Assembly: GCA_016794505.1 (NCBI GenBank)
Contig: JAEUJZ010000165.1
Location: forward strand, 92,502 to 156,501
DNA length: 64,000 nucleotides
From: Myxococcales bacterium
GTDB lineage: Bacteria; Myxococcota_A; Polyangia; Palsa-1104; JAEUJZ01
Direction: 5' to 3'
Positions 43,698-51,248 of the stretch are shown here, piece after piece. A program made the position numbers and the translations under genes. Below the pieces are notes generated by a model. That model saw only the letters and a program-made list of their open reading frames with translations. It did no database searches and was not told the origin of the DNA. Position 1 is the first letter of the stretch, and the number at the start of each line of letters is the position of its first letter.

Positions 43698-44884
43698 CCA
43701 ACCTGTACGACGCGACGCCGCGTGGCTCGACGCACCAGCCAGCCGCAGAGCAAAAGACCCAGCGCCAAGCTTCCTCCCTGCGGGGCAGCGGATCGCGTCA
43801 CCAGCCCCGCCTGCGAGCAGCCAAGATAGGTGGTGTTGTAGATGCTGCCCTTGCTCGCCGGAATGCTCAGCGTCGCGCGCAGGCTGCCGCGGGTCGCAAG
43901 CAGCTGACGGCTCTGCGCCGCATCGTACGAATAGCGATACAGATCACCCGTGGTCTCGGTCGGAGGGCTGCTCGACTGCTGCGGGACACCGTCCAAGCTG
44001 AAGCTGGTGTACACGCCAAACACATCGCGCTGACTGACATCACGCGCCCGCGAGTACACCCAGATCGAGTGGTCTTTCTTGGGCTCGACGACAGTCTCGG
44101 GAACCAGGGACACGCTCGCAAGCTCGCTCTCGGCCACGCCGACGATGGGCAGCGTCGGGAATGGGCCGCTCTTTTGCCGCCAGTTCAGGGTGTAGCTGCC
44201 TGCGGCCAGCGGCTTTACAAACAGCCACTCGGTAAGCGGCGAGCCCGTGGTCGTGCGGTTTTCGATCTGCACCTGGGCGATCGGATCGAACTGGATCAGC
44301 CCGCGACCGTACACACGCTGGCTGCCGGCAAAGTACGCGACACCAAAGACGCCGGTCGCTCCACTCAGCACGCGGGCCTCTTGCACCGTCGCCACGGCCG
44401 CGACGTCTTCCGTCACCATGCGGCGCGAGACATCTTCCTGCGTGCGCAGAAGACCATGCGCCAAGACCCGCACGCGATCGGGGGTGGCCACGGTGACCAG
44501 GGCGCTGTGCCGTTCTTTTCCTTCGCCATCGAGCAGGCGCAGCATCACCTGGCCAGGCGACAAGGCCGACACATCGGCGGCCCCCGTGCGGTCGCTGGTC
44601 GTCGTGTGCCCGGTGATGGCCAGCACGGCCGGCTGATCGCTGACCAGACGCCAGCTCACCGTGGGCTCGGCGGTGCCGCTGTGCAGCGCGATGCGGACCT
44701 TGGTGCCCGTCGCATACGGCACGCTCAGATGATCATCCGAGGAGCGGCTCGGCTGCGGCCCGCCCTCGTCATCGTCGAGGTGCGGCGGCGATCCACAGGC
44801 GGCAAGCGGCGCGCTGAGCAGAAGCGCAAGCAGAAGGAAACGACTAGAAGAAGACACCTTGGACTGTAAGCTAAGAGTTTTCAT
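43694..44884 (-). CDS. Lipoprotein with MYXO-CTERM-like tail
   Basis: A 396-residue exported protein. The signal ends in a perfect lipobox (PLAAC). The mature part has beta-rich, immunoglobulin-like stretches (TVSWRLVSDQPAVLAI, GQVMLRLLDGEGKERH). At the C-terminus, LGCS is followed after about 14 residues by a hydrophobic helix (LALGLLLCGWL) and an Arg cluster (RRATRRR), the layout of MYXO-CTERM sorting signals. Having both signals in one protein is unusual. I chose the ATG at 44884 because the extended -10 box TGTGCTATA ends 8 bp upstream; the ATG at 44893 is an alternative. Function unknown. Confidence 0.78.
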   Translation of the reverse strand: MKTLSLQSKVSSSSRFLLLALLLSAPLAACGSPPHLDDDEGGPQPSRSSDDHLSVPYATGTKVRIALHSGTAEPTVSWRLVSDQPAVLAITGHTTTSDRTGAADVSALSPGQVMLRLLDGEGKERHSALVTVATPDRVRVLAHGLLRTQEDVSRRMVTEDVAAVATVQEARVLSGATGVFGVAYFAGSQRVYGRGLIQFDPIAQVQIENRTTTGSPLTEWLFVKPLAAGSYTLNWRQKSGPFPTLPIVGVAESELASVSLVPETVVEPKKDHSIWVYSRARDVSQRDVFGVYTSFSLDGVPQQSSSPPTETTGDLYRYSYDAAQSRQLLATRGSLRATLSIPASKGSIYNTTYLGCSQAGLVTRSAAPQGGSLALGLLLCGWLVRRATRRRVVQVG

Positions 44885-44892
44885 AGGCTGCA

Positions 44893-44901
44893 TATAGCAC
44901 A
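44893..44901 (-). promoter_or_regulatory. Extended -10 box TGTGCTATA
   Basis: The minus strand reads TGTGCTATA, ending 8 bp before the ATG at 44884, the same nonamer and spacing as before the lipoprotein gene at 25740. The upstream 60 bp is AT-rich. No Shine-Dalgarno follows. Confidence 0.45.
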
Positions 44902-45166
44902 CAATGAAGGTTTGATTAATAATAATCGCAACAAGTTGGTCTATTGGCCAATTCTCCGACGGTAGAGTTCTCCCCCCCCGGAACACCGCCGGCCCGCCTC
45001 TGCCGGGGCGCTATGCGTGTCGGTACCCACAAAGTAGGGACACGCCCACAGACGCAACTCCTTGTGTCTGGTCGCGATGATAATGGGAAAATGCTTTCTC
45101 CCTAGATTGATATACTGATCACTAGCGCTCAACGTCCCTCGTCGGTGGGCACTGGATCTCGCTCGC

Positions 45167-48100
45167 ATGTCTGGTCCCGTCTTTAGCCCCGGCACCGTGA
45201 TCGCGGGCCGGTTTCAAATCGAGCAGCTGGTCAACAGCGGCGGCATGGGAGTGGTCTATCGCTGCCGCGATCGGCAAGCAGCCTCGGACGCAGCGGCCAT
45301 CGTCGCGCTGAAGCTCTTGCGCGTGGACAACGGCGCAGCCGAGCACAGCGATCGCTTCATCCGCGAAGCCCGCCTGCTGTCGGCGCTGCATCACCCCGGC
45401 ATCGTCTCGTATGTCGCCGACGGACAGCTCGCCGATGGGCAGCGCTATCTGGCGATGGAATGGCTCGACGGCGAAGACCTGGGACGCCGCCTGCAGCGCG
45501 GACCGCTTGCGCCACAAGACACGCTGATCCTTCTTGAACGCCTCGCCGACATCCTGTCCCTCACCCACAGCCGCGGCATCATTCATCGAGATCTGAAACC
45601 CACGAATCTGTTTCTGCCCGCAGGGCGGCTGGATCAGGTCAAGGTGCTCGACTTTGGCATCGCGCGCGTCGTAGATGGCGGCGGCATGACGCAGACGGGC
45701 CTTATCGTCGGCACGCCCGCGTACATGGCGCCTGAGCAAGCGCGAGGGCTGCGCGATATCTCGCCAGCGGCCGACATCTATTCGCTGGGCTGCATTGTCT
45801 ATGAGTGTCTGACCGGGCAGCCGCCGTTTTGGGACAACCATGCGGGCAGCATGCTGGTGCGCGTGCTCTTTGAAGAGCCACCGCCCGTCGAGACCCTGTG
45901 CCCTGGACTGCCCGCATGGCTGGTCGAGCTTCTCGCGCGCATGATGGCCAAAGCGCCCGAGCAGCGCGTGCGCGATGGGGCAGCGCTGAGCGCGGCGCTG
46001 CGCGAGCTTCGAAAACAACCCGATGCCCTGGCGCACCTGCCCGCCGCCCCCGTCCAGGTGACGCCTGCCGTCGAGGCAAGCTGGCTGTCGCGCACCCAGC
46101 AGAGCCTGCTTAGCGTCGTACTCGCAGCGCCGCCGCTTCAGCTCGCTGAGTCGAGCCAAGCCGAGACACTGAGCCCCGAGGATCTGGCACGACTGCAGGC
46201 CGAGCTACGTCAGATTGGCACCCACGTAGAGCCGCTCGTCAACGGAACTCTTCTCGCCTCGGTTGCTGATTTCGGCAGTGCAGCGGACCAAGCGGGCCTC
46301 GCCGCCCGAGCAGCGCTGACCATCAAGCGCGCGTGGCCTCAGGCGGTGGTCGCTCTCTCGACCGGCCGCGGTACGTATCAAGCACACGAGGTCGTGGGTG
46401 ATGTCGTCAGTCGGGCCGCGCGCCTTTCGATGCAGGCCTGGCCCAGCGACTGGCATGTGTCACCCGACCGCTGCGTCGTCGCCGATGAAGTGAGCTCGCA
46501 TCTCTTGGCGGATGGCTTCGCGCAAGAGCGACATCCCGCGATGTTCGGCGTCTGCTTGCAGCCGCGCGACGAGCAAGCAGGCCCCGCTGCGTTGGCTCAT
46601 CCGCAGTCCGCAGCGATGACACTCAGCGTCGGTCGCGAGGTCGAGCTGAGCTTTCTGCACAGCCAGCTTGTGCGCTGCACCGAAGACAGCAAAGCCTGCG
46701 TCATCTTGATCACCGGAGCCCCAGGCTTGGGCAAGTCGCGGCTGCTCCATGAGTTTCGTGCGCGCAGTCGAGAGCTTGGCCAGCCACTGTCGATCTTCGC
46801 CACGCAAGGCGAGCTCCGCGACGGAGGCGGGCCCTATTCGCTGGTGCAGCGCTTGCTGCTTTCGACGCTCGGCACAGCGATCCAGCCCGCGCGGGGAACA
46901 AGCGAGAAGCAGCCCGCGTCCAGCTCTCGCGCCTTGCTGCACGAGCGCCTGATGCGCTGGCTACCAAAAGATCAGCGCGAATTCACCACCACGTTCCTGC
47001 TGCAGCTTTTCGATCCGCCCGCCGAATCGACAGACCGGCGGGTGCAGGCGCTGCTTGCCGAGGCACGCGCTGACCAACGACGCATGCATGCGCACCTGAG
47101 CCAGGCCTTCGTCAGTTGGCTGGCCGCCGAGTGTGTTCACGCGCCGGTACTGCTGATTCTTGACGACCTGCAGTGGGGCGACCCGCTCAGCGTTGGGCTG
47201 ATCGATGCCGCGCTGCGCGGGCTGCGCGATGCCCCACTGTTCGTGCTGTCGCTGGCCTTGCCCGAGATCCGCAAGGCCTTCCCCAAGCTGTGGGCCGGTC
47301 AGCCCGTGCAAGAGCTACCGCTCAAGCCGCTTGGGCGACGTGCTTGTGAGCGCCTGATCCGACACGTCCTCGGCAGCGATGTGAACACGGAGCAGTTGCA
47401 TCGAATCACCGAGTGCTCCGCCGGGAATCCGTTCTTTCTGCACGAGCTATTGCATGCGCAAAAAAGCGGCCAGCATGAAGCCGCTGAGCAGACCATTGTC
47501 GCCATGCTGCAAGCGCGCATCGGTCGCTTGGATGAAGGACCGCGGCGCGTGCTGCTCGCGGCATCCATCTTTGGCCTGCAGTTTCAGCGCAGCGGCTTGC
47601 AGATGCTGCTTGGCATCCGGCCCAGCGATGTGCAGCTCGATCAAGACATCGCGAGCCTGATTCAGTCGGAGCTGATCGAGTCGCACGCCTCGCGCAGCGA
47701 TGCCGCGGAGCGCGTCTATGGCTTCCGCGGTCCGCTGCTGCGACACGCGGCGTATCAGCTGCTTTCGGTCAATGCTCTTTTGGTAGGCCATCGCATGGCG
47801 GCTCGTTTTTTGGAGCGCTCTGATCACGCTGATCCACTGCGCTTGGCCGAACACTTCCAGCGAGGTCGTGAGCCAGAAAAAGCCAGCCTGTATTTCCTGC
47901 GCGCCGCCGTCCAGCACGCTCGCGCCAGCACGGGCGAGGCTACCTTCGCACTGTTTGACGAGGCCAAAAAACAACTGGCCGGACTGCCTGACAGCGCATC
48001 CCAGAAGCGCTTGCTGATCGACATCCTTTTGCATCGCATTCGCTTCGGCCTGCTCAGCTCGCATCAGCCTGAAAACCTGGCCTACCTGGACGAAGCGCAG

Positions 48101-49225
48101 ATGCTGCTGCTCGGGCTGGAAGATCTGGATGAACACGATCGCAGCGATGACCTGCGCCGTGCCTGGATCGAGCTTCTCAGCGGCCGCCTGTGCCTTCTAG
48201 AAGGACGCGTCTCAGAGGCGCTGCTGTACTGTCGTCGCGCACTGCCCGTCGCGGAGCCGCTGCAAGACGAAGCGCTGCTGGCAACCACCGAGTACACGCT
48301 GAGCATGGCGCTGATCCTGCAAGGCCGTCTGCGCGAAGCCCAGCCGCATCTTTCGCGCACACTCTGCCTTCTGCCGCAGCTTGATTCCGAGCCTTCGCGC
48401 GTTGCAGCCCATGGTTTTTCGGCGCTGTCTCAGCTCGTACAGGGCAGTGGCCACGTGGGTGCGTCGAACCATGCCGAGATCTTTTCTCGCATGGCCGCGC
48501 CTGAGCAGCCAGGGCTCGTGGTGCTGGCTGCGCTGTTCCACGTCATCGCTCTTGCACTGGCCGCAGACAGCGCCGCGGCCTTGCAGCAGGCACTGCACGT
48601 TGTGCCTTTGGCCGAGCGCTTGGGTGTGCCGCTTTTCTTGTATCCACTGCACAGCGTGATTGGCTGGGCGCAGGCGCAGCAAGGCGAAGTCGATCTCGCG
48701 TTGGCGCGCCATGCCGCCGCGCAAGCGCTGGCGCACGAGCCCGGCGCAGGCGCCCTGTTTGGCGACTGGCTCGACGCGCTTCACGCCGACACACTGCTGC
48801 GCTGTGGTCGCGCACAGCAGGCGCTGCACAGGATCGAAAAAGCCCTGCCCCGCTGGCGACAAGAGCAGCATCAGCTGGCCTTGGGTCTGGGCGAACAAAC
48901 GGCAGGGCTCGCCAAGAGCTGCCTTGACCCTGCGCGCACCGAGGCCGCCAGCGCCCACGTTGAGCGAGCGCGCAGCTTGATGAAAAGCCATGGGCAGGTG
49001 CTGCCAGCCGCCCGCCTGTGCCTTGAGTGGGCACAGCTCTGCCGACGCCGTGGCGAGCATGCCCAAGCGGACGCGCTACACGCCGAGGCGCAGGTCGCGC
49101 TGGGCGCAGCGGGCTGGCTGCACGTGATCCGTGAGATCGAGAAGGCCAGTCTACGCCTGCCGTGGTCGCAGCCGTCTGCGCTGCCGGCGTCGTCGGCTGC
49201 AAGCGACAAGCACCCGCCCAGCTAG
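45167..49225 (+). CDS. Ser/Thr kinase-AAA ATPase-TPR signalling protein
   Basis: A 1352-residue cytosolic regulator. The kinase domain (about 10-275) has NSGGMGVVYR, VALKLL, HRDLKPTN, DFGIA and MAPEQA. A region at about 330-470 resembles a degenerate nucleotide-cyclase fold (VVGDVVSRAARLSMQA). An AAA/STAND ATPase follows, with Walker A GAPGLGKS at 517-524 and Walker B LLILDDLQWGD. The last 550 residues are helical TPR-like repeats. This PknK-like layout is common in myxobacteria, where the ATPase and TPRs act as signal-integrating platforms. The cyclase-like part lacks visible metal-binding Asp, so catalysis there is unlikely. Start codon has weak upstream support. Confidence 0.9.
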   Translation: MSGPVFSPGTVIAGRFQIEQLVNSGGMGVVYRCRDRQAASDAAAIVALKLLRVDNGAAEHSDRFIREARLLSALHHPGIVSYVADGQLADGQRYLAMEWLDGEDLGRRLQRGPLAPQDTLILLERLADILSLTHSRGIIHRDLKPTNLFLPAGRLDQVKVLDFGIARVVDGGGMTQTGLIVGTPAYMAPEQARGLRDISPAADIYSLGCIVYECLTGQPPFWDNHAGSMLVRVLFEEPPPVETLCPGLPAWLVELLARMMAKAPEQRVRDGAALSAALRELRKQPDALAHLPAAPVQVTPAVEASWLSRTQQSLLSVVLAAPPLQLAESSQAETLSPEDLARLQAELRQIGTHVEPLVNGTLLASVADFGSAADQAGLAARAALTIKRAWPQAVVALSTGRGTYQAHEVVGDVVSRAARLSMQAWPSDWHVSPDRCVVADEVSSHLLADGFAQERHPAMFGVCLQPRDEQAGPAALAHPQSAAMTLSVGREVELSFLHSQLVRCTEDSKACVILITGAPGLGKSRLLHEFRARSRELGQPLSIFATQGELRDGGGPYSLVQRLLLSTLGTAIQPARGTSEKQPASSSRALLHERLMRWLPKDQREFTTTFLLQLFDPPAESTDRRVQALLAEARADQRRMHAHLSQAFVSWLAAECVHAPVLLILDDLQWGDPLSVGLIDAALRGLRDAPLFVLSLALPEIRKAFPKLWAGQPVQELPLKPLGRRACERLIRHVLGSDVNTEQLHRITECSAGNPFFLHELLHAQKSGQHEAAEQTIVAMLQARIGRLDEGPRRVLLAASIFGLQFQRSGLQMLLGIRPSDVQLDQDIASLIQSELIESHASRSDAAERVYGFRGPLLRHAAYQLLSVNALLVGHRMAARFLERSDHADPLRLAEHFQRGREPEKASLYFLRAAVQHARASTGEATFALFDEAKKQLAGLPDSASQKRLLIDILLHRIRFGLLSSHQPENLAYLDEAQMLLLGLEDLDEHDRSDDLRRAWIELLSGRLCLLEGRVSEALLYCRRALPVAEPLQDEALLATTEYTLSMALILQGRLREAQPHLSRTLCLLPQLDSEPSRVAAHGFSALSQLVQGSGHVGASNHAEIFSRMAAPEQPGLVVLAALFHVIALALAADSAAALQQALHVVPLAERLGVPLFLYPLHSVIGWAQAQQGEVDLALARHAAAQALAHEPGAGALFGDWLDALHADTLLRCGRAQQALHRIEKALPRWRQEQHQLALGLGEQTAGLAKSCLDPARTEAASAHVERARSLMKSHGQVLPAARLCLEWAQLCRRRGEHAQADALHAEAQVALGAAGWLHVIREIEKASLRLPWSQPSALPASSAASDKHPPS

Positions 49226-49265
49226 CGCCGTCCACATCGATCCCGATGCCGCGCAGCCGCTGATC

Positions 49266-50969
49266 CTATGGACAGGCCGCGTGGAATTCGTTGAAGCCGC
49301 GCAGCCAGTCGGCATCGCCATAGCCACCGTCGCCGTTCGGGTCGCAATAGCCACCGGGGAAGGTCATAGAGCAGCCGGGCGTGCGCGGTGGATAGTGACA
49401 GAAGTTGTCGACCCCACTTCTGCAGACGCAGCGTGGCGGCGGGGGCGTACCGGTGGTCCAGCCCAGCGACACCGAAGCCCCGCCCGTGTTTTCGTAATAG
49501 TCGAGCCGCAGATCATGCCAGCCTGCGGACAAGCGCACGGTCGCCGAGATGCGCGTCGGTGCCATGTCACGCCAGGCATCAATGCGCAGCACGCCATCCA
49601 CCCACAGCCGCACGCCATCGTCGCTTTCCGTCGTGAACAGATAGTCGCCGCTGCTTGCAAAGTACGCGCGGCGGGAAAACCGCAGAGCGAAGTCATCGCT
49701 TCCTGTGCAGCGTGAAGCAGCCCCGCTGCCGAAGCTTCGATCAAAACCACCGTCGGCACGCGCCGGCTCATAGCGCTGCTCACGCGTGGGGCCGGCAACG
49801 CTGCGGTTGTTCCAGATCTCTAGCTTCCACTTGTCGCTGGGTGTGCTGAGCGGCGTGTTGCTGCAGCTTGGTGGCACGGTGCTGCCGCGGTTTTCGGGGT
49901 TGCGAAACTCTTCGCTCAAGTCGGCACGCGCCAGCGCCAAGCGGCCACCGCCGCGCAGCGAGAAGTCCCCCCAGCCCCCGTCATCGCGATCGACGAACCA
50001 ACACAGCGCCCGCACTTCCGGCTTGCTGCCGCGGCTGCGGTTGTAATCCCGCACGACGGCAAACGCTTCGTTCAACCAGCCATCGCGATAGTTGTGGACC
50101 GGTGTGTATGGACTGCGCAGCGCTGGCCCGGTGAACGTATTTGTCTCGGTGATATAGACCAGCTTGCCGTTCCAGCGCGGGGACACGCGATCGATCTGTT
50201 CTTTGAAGCTGACAAAGTTGCGCGAGAAGCGTCCCAGCGACTCGGGACAGGCGCTGCTGGGGCTGCCGCACTCGTTGGGATCGCCATAGGTGTGCAGCGC
50301 GAAGCCATCGTTTTGCGCAAGCTGCGACGAGACGGTGGCCAGCCAGTCCAGGAACGTGCGGCCATAGTCAAAGTCGCGCGTGCTGCCGCTGCGCTTTACA
50401 TCCGGCGCAAACGTGCCCGGCCCTGCCACCAAAAGCGAGATTCCCGCGGGCCGCGCTGCGTGACCGTACAAGGCGTTGTACGCCGCAGCGTACTCGGACG
50501 CGGTCACTTTGCCTTCCAGGTTGGGCTCGTTTCCGACGATGAACAGCGTCGACAGGCCTTCGGCGGTAAAGCGCCCGACCTGCGCAAAGAACTCGCGCGC
50601 CCAGGCGTCGTAGTCGCGCGACTCATACGGCACCGCCCAGTACGAGCGATAGTCGATGCGGATGATGTTGACCAAGCCGTGATCGCGAGCGATGCGCGCC
50701 CGCTGCAGCTGTACGTCGGCGCTGCTGTTGCTGCCGATGACGGTCTCGACATTGAAGCCGCGCCGACCCGCGGCCACGCTGCTGTCGAGCAGACTGCTGT
50801 CGCCGCTGTACCAGTGCGTGCAGGGCAAGGCCACTCCGCTCGGGTGGCTCTGCGCCGTAAGCCCCACTGTGACATCGGGGGCCGGGGCGTCGAGTGCGCT
50901 GCCGCAGGCAAGCGGAGTCAGGAAAAGCAGCGACAGACAAGCGAGGTGTGCAAGCGAACGCAAGGCCAT
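49266..50969 (-). CDS. Lipoprotein glycosidase-like TIM barrel with PA14 domain
   Basis: A 567-residue lipoprotein (lipobox PLAC). Residues about 40-330 look like a clan GH-A glycoside hydrolase barrel: FIVGNEPNLEG holds the Asn-Glu of the acid/base and LVYITETNTFTG holds the likely nucleophile Glu. A PA14-type carbohydrate-binding domain follows near residues 375-490 (WKLEIWNNRSV, SGDYLFTTESDDGVRLWVDG, SAGWHDLRLDYYENTGGASVSLGW). The C-terminal 60 residues are Cys-rich. It is probably a surface polysaccharide-degrading enzyme. GGAGGAG precedes the ATG. It is divergent from the S46 peptidase gene. Confidence 0.8.
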   Translation of the reverse strand: MALRSLAHLACLSLLFLTPLACGSALDAPAPDVTVGLTAQSHPSGVALPCTHWYSGDSSLLDSSVAAGRRGFNVETVIGSNSSADVQLQRARIARDHGLVNIIRIDYRSYWAVPYESRDYDAWAREFFAQVGRFTAEGLSTLFIVGNEPNLEGKVTASEYAAAYNALYGHAARPAGISLLVAGPGTFAPDVKRSGSTRDFDYGRTFLDWLATVSSQLAQNDGFALHTYGDPNECGSPSSACPESLGRFSRNFVSFKEQIDRVSPRWNGKLVYITETNTFTGPALRSPYTPVHNYRDGWLNEAFAVVRDYNRSRGSKPEVRALCWFVDRDDGGWGDFSLRGGGRLALARADLSEEFRNPENRGSTVPPSCSNTPLSTPSDKWKLEIWNNRSVAGPTREQRYEPARADGGFDRSFGSGAASRCTGSDDFALRFSRRAYFASSGDYLFTTESDDGVRLWVDGVLRIDAWRDMAPTRISATVRLSAGWHDLRLDYYENTGGASVSLGWTTGTPPPPRCVCRSGVDNFCHYPPRTPGCSMTFPGGYCDPNGDGGYGDADWLRGFNEFHAACP

Positions 50970-51114
50970 GGGCTCCTCCAAGGCAGGTGGATGCAGACTG
51001 GTTGCGCGCCGCGTCGAGCGCTGACGACACGGCGGCTCGCCGACGAGCGATCACTCGCCAGCCCAGGGCGAAACCCTATCACTGCCACCACCCGACGCAC
51101 ACCCATCCCCGCAG

Positions 51115-51225
51115 CCTCTATTATACGTTTGTGAACGTATAAATTATAGAAATAGGTGCTTATTTATGCCATCTATAAATGAATTATAAGTATTTGAAAA
51201 CACAAATTATTCATTGAGTAATGGC
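51115..51225. other. AT-rich divergent promoter region
   Basis: A+T-rich stretch between the glycosidase-like lipoprotein gene (-) and the S46 peptidase gene (+). Besides the palindrome it holds ATTTAT (51162-51167) and ATAAAT (51175-51180) as a weaker inverted pair and GAATTATAAG. The -10 boxes of both genes are probably here. Confidence 0.55.
51121..51142. promoter_or_regulatory. Perfect 9-bp palindrome, candidate operator
   Basis: TTATACGTT-TGTG-AACGTATAA is a perfect inverted repeat of 9 bp with a 4-bp spacer. It lies between two divergent genes for exported hydrolases, where one bound dimer could regulate both. No regulator gene is adjacent. Confidence 0.55.
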
Positions 51226-51248
51226 GGCGCCTCTCGGAACATGGGTGT

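Noticed and set aside
44885..45166. Hidden small gene in the AT-rich 280-bp gap
   Set aside because: Short open frames lack start sites and coding character; the region fits promoter use.
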